A stretch of DNA of 64,000 bases from Candidatus Anammoxibacter sp. (GCA_021777105.1 JAIQZQ010000073.1:1-64000); one strand, 5' to 3'. Shown: positions 31,173-40,671, counted from the first letter of the stretch. Translations and numbers: made by a program. The notes: generated by a model from the sequence alone, not told the origin.

Positions 31173-32069
31173 ATGGATTGTTTTGCGATGAATGAAAATG
31201 TTTCTTTAAAAAACGGCAATAAATTCAGGTTATACGGTTGGTGCGGGATTTTGCTGATATGTTTTGCGGAGGGGGCATTGGTTGCGCACCGCAACGGGTC
31301 GGTGGTAGCTCACTATATCTGCGTCTGGACTACACCTATCTGCTGGGCCGGCTATTTGTTGTTTATTGACGGTTTGATCAACAAGATGAAGGGTAGTTCG
31401 TTGATCTATAATCGCAGGAAAGAGTTTTTTATACAGGTAGTTTTGTCTATACTGTTCTGGGCGATGTTTGAGGTGTACAATTTTCATTTAAAAAACTGGG
31501 AGTATATGGGCTTGCCGGAGAACGGTTTTGAGTTATATCCCGGTCTTGCGGTCTCTTTTGGCGCTATAATGCCGGGGTTGCTGATGACGGGCGAGCTAAT
31601 TGAAGGGTTGCGCCTGTTTGACCGGTTTCGAATAACTAAGCTTAATGTGAGTAACAGGGTGGTTTACGGCGGAATTGTGCTTGGTTTTCTATTTGTGATG
31701 TTCCCTTTGTTGATAAGAGATGATATTGCTAAATATTTGTTTGGGCTTGTTTGGGTCGGTTTTGTTATGATTTTTGACCCTATTGTGTACGCGAGCAAGG
31801 GGGAGTCGTTATTAAAGCAGTTGGAAGAGGGGCGGTTGGGCAGGATTTTAAGCCTGTTTACGGCAGGGTTGATTTGCGGGTTTTTGTGGGAGTTTTGGAA
31901 TTATTGGGCAACCTCAAAGTGGGTTTACAAGGCTCCTTTTACGCAGGAAATAAAGATATTTGAGATGCCTTTGATAGGTTTTCTCGGTTTTGCGCCTTTT
32001 GCGTGGGAATATTTCTCGTTCTATAATTTCTGCAAACTTTTTGCGCGAAAAAAAGGCGAGAAAGCATAA
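31173..32069 (+). CDS. Integral membrane protein of unknown function
   Basis: A 298-aa polytopic protein with about seven or eight hydrophobic segments (for example YGWCGILLICFAEGAL, VVYGGIVLGFLFVMFPLLI, ILSLFTAGLICGFLWEFW). The ending MPLIGFLGFAPFAWEYFSFY has a conserved look with Pro and aromatic residues, somewhat like carotenoid/lycopene-cyclase-type membrane domains, but I do not claim the family. The start may be ATG 31173 or ATG 31188. It lies 43 bases after radC on the same strand; no partner suggests its role. Confidence 0.75.
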   Translation: MDCFAMNENVSLKNGNKFRLYGWCGILLICFAEGALVAHRNGSVVAHYICVWTTPICWAGYLLFIDGLINKMKGSSLIYNRRKEFFIQVVLSILFWAMFEVYNFHLKNWEYMGLPENGFELYPGLAVSFGAIMPGLLMTGELIEGLRLFDRFRITKLNVSNRVVYGGIVLGFLFVMFPLLIRDDIAKYLFGLVWVGFVMIFDPIVYASKGESLLKQLEEGRLGRILSLFTAGLICGFLWEFWNYWATSKWVYKAPFTQEIKIFEMPLIGFLGFAPFAWEYFSFYNFCKLFARKKGEKA

Positions 32070-32211
32070 CATGGACAAGCTTGGTGAAAGGCGTATTTGT
32101 AATTGCGGCAAAAATTTAGTATAAGATTATGTTTACTTTGAGAGATCTTAAATAATTAATTGCGTGTTTGGCCGCGCAATTTCCGTTTGTGGATAGAAAG
32201 GAATATTAGAT

Positions 32212-33606
32212 ATGTTGCGTTTTTTAACCGCCGGTGAATCGCATGGGACGGCGTGTTCCGCCATTGTGGAGGGCGCTCCTTCAGGGCTTTGCATTCCAAA
32301 AAAGAAGGTAGAGGAAGAGATTATCCTTAGACAGGTCGGATATTGCCGCGGGTGGAGGCAGGCTGTGGAGAAGAATGAGCTTGAAATTACATCGGGCATA
32401 CACGATTCGCTTTCAACCGGCGCGCCGATAAACATTACTGTTTACAACACCGAGGGGGTAAAGAATCCGGTTTGGCGCAAGTCGCTTGGGGCGTATCCTG
32501 AAGAGCTGGATAAAATAGAGCTCTCAAAAGAGGACGCTGTTCGCGAAAAGCGGAGGAATGTGTTTATACCCGGGCACGCGGATATGCCGGGCATAATTAA
32601 ATACCGCCATCCTGAAGGCAATCTTCGATTTATAAGCGACCGGGCAAGCGCCAGGGAGACTATTGTGAGGGTTGCGGTAGGGGCTGTGGCAAAGTTGTTT
32701 TTAAAGGAGTTTGGGGTTGAGATATATAGCTATATAACGCAAATCGGCGGAGTGAAGGACGAAACCACGGATTGTTTTTCAACGCAATCGCAGTTGCAAA
32801 AAAAGATAAAATCTATTGACAAGGAGATTGTTGATAACTTTAAGAGCACAATCAAGGAGATTGAGCGGGAAGGTTTGACGATATTTGATGTTTCCAGCGC
32901 GGAGATTGCTAAAAACAGGAAACGTATAATAGATATTTTGCATGGAAATCTGGAAAAACTTTCAGATTGCGCAAAAGTGAAATGTCCCCATGAACCTACC
33001 GCTAAAAAAATGGTTGATGAGATTGCGGCTGCAAGGGAAGAGGGCGACACGGCGGGCGGGGCCTTTAAAGTGATAGCGACAAACCTTCCGCCGGGGCTGG
33101 GGAGTTATACACATTATGACAAGAGGTTGAGCAGCAGGATTGCGGCGTCTGTTATGGGCATTCCGGCGGCTAAGGGTGTGGAATTTGGCCGGGGATTTGA
33201 GGCTGCGGAGTTGCGTGGCTCTAAAATGCACGATCCTATTCGTTTGAAAGGGAAGACGTTTTTTTCGCGAGACACAAACAACGCGGGCGGTGTTGAGGGC
33301 GGTATGACTAATTCCGAACCGTTGATTGTGGGCGTGGCAATTAAACCTATATCCATGATAAGCAAAAAAGCGGTCAAAACAGTGGATATTGACGCCGGCA
33401 AGGAGACTACGAAGACCAGCGGCGAACGGGCGGACGTAAGCGCCGCGCCGTCGGCCACGGTTGTGGGCGAGGCTTTGGTGGCCATTGAGCTTGCAAACGC
33501 TATGATGGAAAAATTTGGAGGCGACCATATGACGGAGATAAAGGAAAATTATGAAAATTATATGCGCTATGTCGCTGGTTTTTATAACGGGATTAAGGGT
33601 AAATAG
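32212..33606 (+). CDS. aroC: Chorismate synthase
   Basis: Last step of the shikimate pathway: EPSP to chorismate with reduced FMN. It opens with LRFLTAGESHG, contains RHPEGNLRFISDRASARET and ends with MTNSEPL...SERADVSAAPS-type signatures (GERADVSAAPSATVVGEALV). At 464 aa it is about 80-100 residues longer than usual. The extra sequence is a charged helical insertion at about 185-255 (QKKIKSIDKEIVDNFKSTIK and on). The ribosome site GAAAGGA lies just before ATG 32212. It has its own leader and appears monocistronic. Confidence 0.95.
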   Translation: MLRFLTAGESHGTACSAIVEGAPSGLCIPKKKVEEEIILRQVGYCRGWRQAVEKNELEITSGIHDSLSTGAPINITVYNTEGVKNPVWRKSLGAYPEELDKIELSKEDAVREKRRNVFIPGHADMPGIIKYRHPEGNLRFISDRASARETIVRVAVGAVAKLFLKEFGVEIYSYITQIGGVKDETTDCFSTQSQLQKKIKSIDKEIVDNFKSTIKEIEREGLTIFDVSSAEIAKNRKRIIDILHGNLEKLSDCAKVKCPHEPTAKKMVDEIAAAREEGDTAGGAFKVIATNLPPGLGSYTHYDKRLSSRIAASVMGIPAAKGVEFGRGFEAAELRGSKMHDPIRLKGKTFFSRDTNNAGGVEGGMTNSEPLIVGVAIKPISMISKKAVKTVDIDAGKETTKTSGERADVSAAPSATVVGEALVAIELANAMMEKFGGDHMTEIKENYENYMRYVAGFYNGIKGK

Positions 33607-33683
33607 CCGGCGTTTCGGTTTGTTGTCTGAGCTATAAAATTTAGAATTTGACTTAATATAAAAAGGGTTTTAGCGTAAAAAAT

Positions 33684-34757
33684 ATGTTTTCCAGACTTGA
33701 CAGATATATAATACGGGCGTTTGTGCCTTCGTTCTTTTTGTGCCTGTTTATTATTACAAGCCTTTATATGGTAATCGACCTTTTGCAAAAGCTGGATGAT
33801 TTGATTGAGCTTGGAGACAAGGCGTTTACACTTGGCTTGTATTACTACGCGTTTCTTGTGCCGGTAATAATACTTCAATTGTTTCCGGCGATAACGCTGA
33901 TTGCGGTGGGCTTTGTGCTTGTGCGGTTTATGAAGAGCAATGAAATATTGGCGATGCAGGTGGCGGGCATCAGTATATACCGCACGCTTATGCCTATATT
34001 TGTGATATCGGTTATTCTCTCGTTTGCGGCCGGCGGCAATCAGGAGTGGGTAATACCCAGAATGGCGGCCAAGATCAAGATGGTTGAGCGGATGACTTTT
34101 GAGAAGAACACGAGAAATAATGTTCTTATTGCCGACAACAACAATAAGTTGATTTTAAGGGTATGGGAATATGATATAAATGACCGTGTAATGAAATCGC
34201 CTTTTATTTTAGCCAGGCACGAAAATGGGACGAGGAAATTTATTATAAATGCGCAAGAGGGCAAATGGACGGTGGGCAATAAGTGGCTGCTGAAAAATGT
34301 GGTGAAAAACGACTACGATGAGTCTGGAAAATGGATAGCACCTGTTAATGAAATGGAGGAGTTTATGTTTGAAAGCTCAATTACCCCTGAAACCATTACA
34401 AAATTGGAGTTGGATCCGAGCCTTTTAAATCTGGAAGAGGTTAAAAAGTTGATGGAAAGCGATCCGATGAACTTTCATTACTCCGTTATTTATCATACCA
34501 GGTTGGCTTACCCGTTGACAAATTTTGTTATTCTTTTGCTGGGAATACCTTTTTTAGTGGGATTTGAAACGTTAAGCAGGAACGTATTTTTTAGGATAGG
34601 TATTTGCGTGATGGTATGCTGCGTGTTTTATGTGCTTAATTATTTCTGCATTAATATGGGCAACACAGGCATGTTGCACCCGGCGTTGGCGGCGTGGCTG
34701 CCTATTGCGATATTCGGCAGTTTGGGGCTATATTTCTTTGATACTTTGAAAGGGTAG
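33684..34757 (+). CDS. LptF/LptG-family permease (YjgP/YjgQ)
   Basis: A transmembrane subunit of the LPS-export ABC transporter LptB2FG. It starts RLDRYIIRAFVPSFFLCLF and has three N-terminal helices with the family motif EILAMQVAGISIYR. A periplasmic beta-jellyroll follows in the middle (about 120-265), then three C-terminal helices (PLTNFVILLLGIPFLVGF). At 357 aa it is full length. Whether it is LptF or LptG cannot be told by eye. It implies an outer membrane with LPS. It is 39 bases upstream of deoB and may be cotranscribed with it. Confidence 0.9.
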   Translation: MFSRLDRYIIRAFVPSFFLCLFIITSLYMVIDLLQKLDDLIELGDKAFTLGLYYYAFLVPVIILQLFPAITLIAVGFVLVRFMKSNEILAMQVAGISIYRTLMPIFVISVILSFAAGGNQEWVIPRMAAKIKMVERMTFEKNTRNNVLIADNNNKLILRVWEYDINDRVMKSPFILARHENGTRKFIINAQEGKWTVGNKWLLKNVVKNDYDESGKWIAPVNEMEEFMFESSITPETITKLELDPSLLNLEEVKKLMESDPMNFHYSVIYHTRLAYPLTNFVILLLGIPFLVGFETLSRNVFFRIGICVMVCCVFYVLNYFCINMGNTGMLHPALAAWLPIAIFGSLGLYFFDTLKG

Positions 34758-34796
34758 CGTTTAGAAACACGGCTCATTGATGCCGATAGATGCATT

Positions 34797-35963
34797 ATGC
34801 AAAGGGCGATTATAATAGTTCTTGATAGCGTCGGCGTGGGCGAACTGCCGGACGCCGGCCAATATGGCGATAAATGGTGCAATACGCTTGCGAATATCGC
34901 CGATTGTGTAGGTGGGCTGAGCCTGCCTAATCTTGAATCTCTGGGATTGGGCAAAATAACGGAGATAACTGGTTTGTCCGGCGAAATTGCTCCAAAAGCG
35001 TTTTATGGGAAAATGGCTGAGAAATCAAAGGCAAAGGACACGATTACCGGCCATTGGGAGATTGCCGGCGTTGTTGTTGATACTCCGTTTCCAACTTATC
35101 CGGATGGTTTCCCGCCTGAAATAATTGATGAATTCAGGCGCAGGACAAATCTTGATATTATCGGTAATAGGGCAGCCTCCGGGACTCAAATTATTGAAGA
35201 ATACGGCGAAGAGCATATAAAAACCGGTTTTCCGATTGTATACACATCTGTTGACAGTGTGTTTCAGATAGCCGCATGCGAAGAGGTTGTTTCTGTTGAG
35301 GCTCTTTATGATTTGTGCGCAACCGCCAGGGATATTTTGTGTGGGGAACACAACGTGGGCAGGGTGATTGCCCGGCCTTTTACGCGCGCCGGCGGAAAGT
35401 TTGCCAGAACCGAGAGGCGAAAAGATTTCTCTGTTTTGCCTCCGTATCCAACGCTGCTTGATTTAGCGGTTGAAAACAATCTGGAAGTGGTTGGAATAGG
35501 AAAAATTGGAGATATTTTTGCGCATAGGGGGCTTACTGAAGAGATTCATACCTCCTGCAACCGGGACGGGGTAAATCAGACAATTGAGTGCATGAAAAGG
35601 GCCTTCTCAGGGATAATATTCACTAATCTTGTTGATTTCGACATGCAGTACGGGCATCGCAACGATATTATCGGATATGCCGACGCCCTGGCTCTGTTTG
35701 ATGATATGTTGCCGGGCATTTTGCGCTCATTAGGAGCCGGGGATACGTTAATAATCACAGCGGATCACGGTTGCGACCCAACTGTGACGGGAACCGATCA
35801 CACGAGAGAGTATGCGCCGATACTGGTTTATAGCGCCGGCTTTAAAAAACAGGGTTCGTTAGGCGAAAGGGAGAGTTTTGCGGACGTAGGGGCCACTGTC
35901 GCCGAATGCCTGAGCTTGCCGCCTCTAAAAAACGGCAAAAGTTTTTGGAGCGAGCTTGTGTGA
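34797..35963 (+). CDS. deoB: Phosphopentomutase
   Basis: Interconverts ribose-1-phosphate and ribose-5-phosphate (and the deoxy forms) in nucleoside salvage. It is an alkaline-phosphatase-superfamily enzyme with two Mn2+ ions. IIIVLDSVGVGELPDAG at residues 5-21 holds the first metal Asp, KDTITGHWEIAG holds the phosphorylated threonine, and ITADHGCDPTVTGTDHTRE gives the C-terminal ligands. At 388 aa it is normal. It follows the LptF/G gene by 39 bases. Confidence 0.96.
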   Translation: MQRAIIIVLDSVGVGELPDAGQYGDKWCNTLANIADCVGGLSLPNLESLGLGKITEITGLSGEIAPKAFYGKMAEKSKAKDTITGHWEIAGVVVDTPFPTYPDGFPPEIIDEFRRRTNLDIIGNRAASGTQIIEEYGEEHIKTGFPIVYTSVDSVFQIAACEEVVSVEALYDLCATARDILCGEHNVGRVIARPFTRAGGKFARTERRKDFSVLPPYPTLLDLAVENNLEVVGIGKIGDIFAHRGLTEEIHTSCNRDGVNQTIECMKRAFSGIIFTNLVDFDMQYGHRNDIIGYADALALFDDMLPGILRSLGAGDTLIITADHGCDPTVTGTDHTREYAPILVYSAGFKKQGSLGERESFADVGATVAECLSLPPLKNGKSFWSELV

Positions 35964-36062
35964 GCCTCGGGCAAATAGATTGAAACTATAGGTTTTGATC
36001 CGGTTGGGCGCGTCTGTTTTTGCAATCTGTTAGTTTGTAAATTTTATAGGGAAATTAATTGA

Positions 36063-37043
36063 ATGAAAAAAGCCTTGATAACTGGAATAACGGGCCAGGA
36101 CGGCTCTTATTTGTCGGAATTCTTGCTGGAAAAAGGGTATGAGGTGCATGGTGTTGTAAGGAGGGTTGCGTTTGAAGATCCTGATCACCGTTTATGGAGG
36201 ATAAAGCATATATTAGACAAAGTGGTTTTGCATAGCGCTTCCATGGAGAGTTACGCCAGCTTGTTTGATGTTGTTAACAAAGTAAAACCTGATGAATGTT
36301 ACCACCTGGCCGCGCAAAGTTTTGTCAGCTATTCATTTGAGGACGAGTTTTCAACTATCAACACAAACATAAACGGTGTTCATTACATACTTTCGACAAT
36401 AAAAAATATCGCGCCTGAATGCAAATTCTATTTTGCGGCTTCAAGCGAGATGTTTGGGGCTGTTGAGGAGTCTCCGCAGGATGAAAATACCCCTTTTCAT
36501 CCCAGATCGGTTTATGGTATATCAAAGGTTTCCGGTTTTCATCTTGTCCGCAATTACAGAGAAGCATACGGAGTGTTCGCATCCAGTGGAATATTGTTTA
36601 ATCATGAGTCGCCGCGCAGGGGTTTTGAGTTTGTTACGCGTAAAATAACTTCAGCTGCGGCTAAAATTAAACTTGGCCTTGCGGATTCGTTGCTGCTCGG
36701 CAATTTAGAGGCTAAAAGAGATTGGGGGCATGCAAAAGAGTATGTAAAGGCCATGTGGCTAATGCTTCAACAGGATAAGCCGGATGATTATGTGATAGCA
36801 ACAGGAGAGACGTTTTCTGTGAAATATTTTCTTGAAACAGCGTTTAAATACGCAGGATTAAATTATGAAGATTATGTAAAAGTGGATAAGAATCTATTCA
36901 GGCCATCGGAAGTCTATACTTTAACAGGAAGCTCCGCAAAGGCAAAAAGCCTGCTAAATTGGTCGTATAATTTAAAATTTGAAGATATGGTGCATGAAAT
37001 GGTGGACGCGGATATAAAATATCTAAAAAAAAGCGGTTTTTAG
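36063..37043 (+). CDS. gmd: GDP-mannose 4,6-dehydratase
   Basis: Short-chain dehydrogenase that makes GDP-4-keto-6-deoxymannose, the precursor of GDP-fucose, GDP-rhamnose and perosamine used in surface glycans. The NADP motif TGITGQDGSYL is at residues 8-18. The catalytic triad is seen in FAASSEMFG and VYGISK, and NHESPRRGFEFVTRKI is the Gmd signature. At 326 aa it is a little shorter than E. coli Gmd but complete. No fcl or rmd partner is next to it; the tRNA cluster follows. Confidence 0.94.
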   Translation: MKKALITGITGQDGSYLSEFLLEKGYEVHGVVRRVAFEDPDHRLWRIKHILDKVVLHSASMESYASLFDVVNKVKPDECYHLAAQSFVSYSFEDEFSTINTNINGVHYILSTIKNIAPECKFYFAASSEMFGAVEESPQDENTPFHPRSVYGISKVSGFHLVRNYREAYGVFASSGILFNHESPRRGFEFVTRKITSAAAKIKLGLADSLLLGNLEAKRDWGHAKEYVKAMWLMLQQDKPDDYVIATGETFSVKYFLETAFKYAGLNYEDYVKVDKNLFRPSEVYTLTGSSAKAKSLLNWSYNLKFEDMVHEMVDADIKYLKKSGF

Positions 37044-37073
37044 CGGCTTTTAGCTAAAATAATGAAAATATTC

Positions 37074-37101
37074 TTGTAAAATAAAAATTAAATGTTATAT
37101 T
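37074..37101 (+). promoter_or_regulatory. Possible promoter for the tRNA cluster
   Basis: TTGTAA (37074-37079), 16 bases, and TATATT (37096-37101) lie about 10 bases before tRNA-Thr(TGT). Weak -35 box. Confidence 0.35.
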
Positions 37102-37111
37102 TTAACGTGTT

Positions 37112-37186
<75 letters not shown>

Positions 37187-37311
37187 TTGTAAAGAGTGGC
37201 TCTAAAATAAGTTACAGCATCATTTGTTAGCGTATTTCATACCTTGAAATGGCGCTTTCCCTCTTGTTTTGCCAACATTCTTTTTTGCTTTAAGCTTGTC
37301 CATATGTTTTT

Positions 37312-37397
37312 GGGGGGGTACCCGAGTGGCCAAAGGGGACAGACTGTAAATCTGTTGACGTATGTCTTCGGAGGTTCGAATCCTCCTCTCCCCACCA
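37312..37397 (+). tRNA. tRNA-Tyr (GTA)
   Basis: Acceptor of seven Gs pairs with TCTCCCC with two G-U pairs. The anticodon loop CTGTAAA gives GTA. A long class II variable arm and an encoded ACCA end (37394-37397) are present. Confidence 0.96.
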
Positions 37398-37442
37398 TTT
37401 ACTTTAAGCTTAAGCAGTATAAAACCTGTTTATCATTTTGTT

Positions 37443-37513
37443 GCGGGCGTAGCTCAATGGTAGAGCCCTAGCCTTCCAAGCTAGTCATGTGGGTTCGATT
37501 CCCATCGCCCGCT
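37443..37513 (+). tRNA. tRNA-Gly (TCC)
   Basis: Acceptor GCGGGCG pairs with CGCCCGC. The anticodon loop CTTCCAA gives TCC. CCA is not encoded, unlike the neighbouring Thr(TGT) and Tyr genes, so it must be added enzymatically. Confidence 0.96.
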
Positions 37514-37579
37514 ATTATTCAAAAAGATTACTTATAACATTAAGCTTGAATGCTTAAATAATTATAAATAAAAAAAAAC

Positions 37580-37607
37580 TTGACATTTAAATATAGTTTG
37601 TTAAGAT
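37580..37607 (+). promoter_or_regulatory. Predicted promoter for tRNA-Thr(GGT)-tuf
   Basis: A perfect TTGACA (37580-37585), a 16-base spacer and TAAGAT (37602-37607) lie between the Gly and second Thr tRNAs, oriented toward tuf. It would give tuf and the last tRNA their own start within the tRNA cluster. Confidence 0.55.
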
Positions 37608-37643
37608 TGTACGATTCACGTTTGTTAAAGTGGCATAGGATTT

Positions 37644-37715
37644 GCTGCTGTGGCTCAGGGGTAGAGCACGTCCTTGGTAAGGACGAGGTCATGGGTTCAA
37701 ATCCCATCAGCAGCT
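37644..37715 (+). tRNA. tRNA-Thr (GGT)
   Basis: Acceptor GCTGCTG pairs with CAGCAGC. The anticodon loop TTGGTAA gives GGT. CCA is not encoded. It is the second threonine isoacceptor of the cluster and a different sequence from the one at 37112, not a duplicate. Confidence 0.96.
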
Positions 37716-37887
37716 TTTGAGATTCTTTTTGGCGCATGCAACTATTAAATTGGTTGGTCATTTATTGTCTGTATTGTAAAAATGAGGTTGCGCTAAAATC
37801 TTTAAGATATGTTGTTTAGTTTAAAATAAGTAAATTAAATTTATTAATGAAAAATTTGTTATCGTTTATTTTGGGGAGATAACACAA

Positions 37888-39090
37888 ATGGCTAAAGAGG
37901 TTTTTAAAAGAGATAAGCCGCATTTAAATGTCGGAACGATTGGTCATGTTGACCATGGAAAGACAACTTTAACGTCTGCTATAACGCAAACGTTGGCAAA
38001 GCATGGCTTGGCTGCGGAAAGGGCTTTTGATAGTATTGACAATGCTCCGGAGGAGAGGGAGAGGGGTATTACAATAGCGATTGCTCACGTTGAATATCAG
38101 ACGGAAGCAAGGCACTATGCGCATGTTGATTGTCCTGGGCATGCCGACTATGTTAAGAATATGATTACCGGCGCGGCGCAGATGGATGGGGCGGTCTTGG
38201 TTGTGAGCGCTCCTGACGGTCCGATGCCGCAAACAAGAGAGCATATTTTGCTTGCGAGGCAGGTTGGTGTTCCAAGGATTGTGGTCTTTCTGAATAAAGT
38301 GGACCAGTTGGATGATCCGGAACTTTTGGAGTTGGTTGAGCTTGAATTAAGGGAGTTGCTGTCTAAATATGAATTCCCGGGTGATGAAATACCTTTTACT
38401 AAGGGTTCGGCTTTGGAAGCGATTAATTGTGGTTGTGCTGCAAAGGAATGTCCGAAGTGTAAGCCTATTCATGATCTGATGGATACATTGGATACTTATG
38501 TTCCTGATCCTGTTAGGGATGTAGATAAAACTTTCTTGATGCCGATTGAGGATGTCTTTAGTATTAAAGGCAGGGGTACGGTAGGTACGGGCCGTATTGA
38601 GCGTGGTGTTATTAAGGTTGGCGAAGAAATTGAAATCGTCGGGATGATGACTGAGACCAAGAAGACAACTGTGACAGGTGTTGAGATGTTTAATAAGATA
38701 TTGGAAGATGGTCAGGCCGGCGACAATGTTGGTATATTGTTGAGGGGTGTTGAAAAGGATGATTTGCAGCGTGGTCAGGTGTTGGCTAAAACTGGAAGTA
38801 TAACTCCGCATACAAAATTTGAAGCGGAAGCTTATATTTTAAGCAAAGATGAAGGTGGTCGTCATACTCCGTTTTTTACGGGTTATAGGCCTCAGTTTTA
38901 CTTTAGGACAACGGATGTAACTGGTGTTTTGACTCTTTTAGGCGGAGCTGAAATGGTAATGCCCGGTGATAATGTTAAAATACAGGGCGAGTTGATTGTT
39001 CCTGTTGCTATGGAAGAGGAGTTGAGGTTTGCTATTCGTGAGGGTGGCAGGACTGTTGGCGCTGGTGTTGTTACTAAAGTGATTGAATAA
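37888..39090 (+). CDS. tuf: Elongation factor Tu
   Basis: GTPase that brings aminoacyl-tRNA to the ribosome. G1 GHVDHGKT is at residues 19-26, DCPGH at 81-85, NKVD at 136-139, and the three-domain length of 400 aa is normal. Domain I carries CGCAAKECPKC (C181, C183, C188, C191), a possible metal-binding knuckle in a loop that varies between phyla. I associate this style with Planctomycetota. GGGGAG lies just before the ATG. The only tuf in the window is here, after the tRNAs and before rpmG; none lies between fusA and rpsJ. Confidence 0.98.
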   Translation: MAKEVFKRDKPHLNVGTIGHVDHGKTTLTSAITQTLAKHGLAAERAFDSIDNAPEERERGITIAIAHVEYQTEARHYAHVDCPGHADYVKNMITGAAQMDGAVLVVSAPDGPMPQTREHILLARQVGVPRIVVFLNKVDQLDDPELLELVELELRELLSKYEFPGDEIPFTKGSALEAINCGCAAKECPKCKPIHDLMDTLDTYVPDPVRDVDKTFLMPIEDVFSIKGRGTVGTGRIERGVIKVGEEIEIVGMMTETKKTTVTGVEMFNKILEDGQAGDNVGILLRGVEKDDLQRGQVLAKTGSITPHTKFEAEAYILSKDEGGRHTPFFTGYRPQFYFRTTDVTGVLTLLGGAEMVMPGDNVKIQGELIVPVAMEEELRFAIREGGRTVGAGVVTKVIE

Positions 39091-39191
39091 GAAGTTTGAA
39101 ATATTGTTTTTGTTTGTCGTCTTGGTTTATTGGCGGCAGTGTAGTTTTCTTTGTATTTTGTAATGATAGTTAAATCTGGAATTGAAATTAA

Positions 39192-39344
39192 ATGCGAGAG
39201 AGTGTTACATTAGTGTGCGGAGGTTGTAAGCGAAGAAATTATCGAACAACAACTAAAAAAGCGCAAAATATAAAAAAATTGGAAATAAACAAGTTTTGCA
39301 GATTTTGTAAGTCGCGCACGATTCATAAAGAGCAAAAGAAATAA
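39192..39344 (+). CDS. rpmG: 50S ribosomal protein L33
   Basis: Fifty codons from ATG 39192, MRESVTLVCGGCKRRNYRTT..., with two zinc-ribbon pairs CGGC (9-12) and CRFC (36-39), so this is the zinc-binding form of L33. The position between tuf and tRNA-Trp-secE is the classic one. No strong Shine-Dalgarno is seen. Too short to be found by a length cut of 60 residues. Confidence 0.95.
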   Translation: MRESVTLVCGGCKRRNYRTTTKKAQNIKKLEINKFCRFCKSRTIHKEQKK

Positions 39345-39378
39345 CAGCAGATTAGGGTTTTAGGATTTTTCTAATTTT

Positions 39379-39455
39379 AGGTCTGTAGCTCTAATTGGCA
39401 GAGCACCGGATTCCAAATCCGGGTGTTGGGGGTTCGAATCCCTCCAGACCTGCCA
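39379..39455 (+). tRNA. tRNA-Trp (CCA)
   Basis: Acceptor AGGTCTG pairs with CAGACCT. The anticodon loop TTCCAAA gives CCA. Discriminator G and an encoded CCA (39453-39455) follow. It sits between rpmG and secE, a widely conserved location. Confidence 0.97.
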
Positions 39456-39476
39456 ATATTATTTAGGGAACTTTTG

Positions 39477-39932
39477 ATGTTTGCGATATATAAAAAAGGT
39501 CAGGGAGCGTCGGCGAGGATAAGTGTTGGCGTAGCGTTGGGGTTAATAGCGTTTTTTTCGGCGTGCGCGTTGCACGGCGCGTTGATTAATCTGCCGGTTT
39601 TTTATGAAGGGGCTCGGGTTCCTTTAGTTAATTTACCTTTGTCATGGGGCTTGGTTAGCGCGTTTGTTTTCTTTCTTTTGTGTGCGGCGTTTGCAGCTTT
39701 GCTGGTAGGATGCTTTGAGGTTGGTGTAGCAAAGGTAGATAACTTGGGCAAGGGGGTTGTTTCATTTTTAATTGACACTCAGGCAGAGCTTAATAAAGTT
39801 TCTTGGCCTTCGAGGGCTGAGTTAGTTGGTTCAACTGTTGTGGTTATTATATGCGCAGTTATTTTGGGCGCTTATATTTTTGGCATTGACCGCCTGGTTA
39901 CAACGGTTATGAAGTCGATTGGGATTCTGTAA
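39477..39932 (+). CDS. secE: Preprotein translocase subunit SecE
   Basis: Essential small subunit of the SecYEG channel. The conserved C-terminal region FLIDTQAELNKVSWPSRAEL (about 98-117) is followed by the final membrane helix. Two further hydrophobic helices lie in the N-terminal half, so it is a long, three-helix SecE (151 aa), as in enterobacteria. ATG 39477 is used; the open frame from 39423 starts inside the tRNA. AGGGAA precedes it. Confidence 0.93.
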   Translation: MFAIYKKGQGASARISVGVALGLIAFFSACALHGALINLPVFYEGARVPLVNLPLSWGLVSAFVFFLLCAAFAALLVGCFEVGVAKVDNLGKGVVSFLIDTQAELNKVSWPSRAELVGSTVVVIICAVILGAYIFGIDRLVTTVMKSIGIL

Positions 39933-40122
39933 TATATGCAATAATTACGAAAATGTAAAATTTGTGTTTAAATTGGATTGTTGTTCTGCTGGTTTTATGT
40001 GCAACTCTTTTTTTTCCTTCCAGATTTTAGCATCCTTTTAATTGTTGATTGTAATAAATTTTGCATGGTGCTATTCGTTTTGCGCCTGTCTTCGTTTTTA
40101 ATTAAAGTTTTGATCATTTGTT

Positions 40123-40671
40123 ATGCCAAAAGATTGGTTTGTTTTAAGGGTTCAAAGTAATAAGGAAAATAAAGTCAGGGATGCCCTTGAGGAGCGGATT
40201 TCAAGCCATGGGATGGGCGAGTTGATTTCTAATGTTTTGGTGCCGAGCGAGAAAATTTCTGAGATTAAGGGCGGGCAAAAAAAGATAACGGAACGGAAGA
40301 TCTATCCCGGCTATTTGATGGCTGAGATTGAGGTTGGAGATGATGGGAAAATACCTAAAGAAGTTTGGTATCTTTTAAGGGAAACGCCGGGTGCCGGCGA
40401 TTTTATAGGCGGTAAACATAAGCCTGTTCCTTTGGCGCGGCATGAAGCGGAAAGGATTCTTTCTGAATTAGAAGGTGGCGCTGAAGCTCCAAAAGCTAAG
40501 ATAGATATAAATCAAGGGGATAAGATAAGGATTAAAGAAGGGCCGTTTGAAAATTATGATGGCTTGGTTGAAGAAGTATTGTCGGATAGTGGTAGGGTCA
40601 AAATTATTTTGAATATTTTTGGACGAGCAACTCCTGTTGAGCTTGAATATTGGCAGGTTGAAATTATATAA
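40123..40671 (+). CDS. nusG: Transcription termination/antitermination factor NusG
   Basis: Binds RNA polymerase and couples it to Rho or the ribosome. The NGN domain (DWFVLRVQSNKENKVRDAL at the start, YPGYLMAEIE in the middle) is followed by the KOW domain (DKIRIKEGPFENYDGLVEEV). At 182 aa it has the basic two-domain size without insertions. It lies 190 bases after secE in the standard order secE-nusG-rplK. Confidence 0.96.
   Translation: MPKDWFVLRVQSNKENKVRDALEERISSHGMGELISNVLVPSEKISEIKGGQKKITERKIYPGYLMAEIEVGDDGKIPKEVWYLLRETPGAGDFIGGKHKPVPLARHEAERILSELEGGAEAPKAKIDINQGDKIRIKEGPFENYDGLVEEVLSDSGRVKIILNIFGRATPVELEYWQVEII

Noticed and set aside
37244..37761. Open frames of 75 residues (plus) and 73 residues (minus) across the tRNA cluster
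   Set aside because: They contain GGSNPPLPT and GFEPMTSSLPRTCSTPEP, typical translations of tRNA genes in wrong frames.
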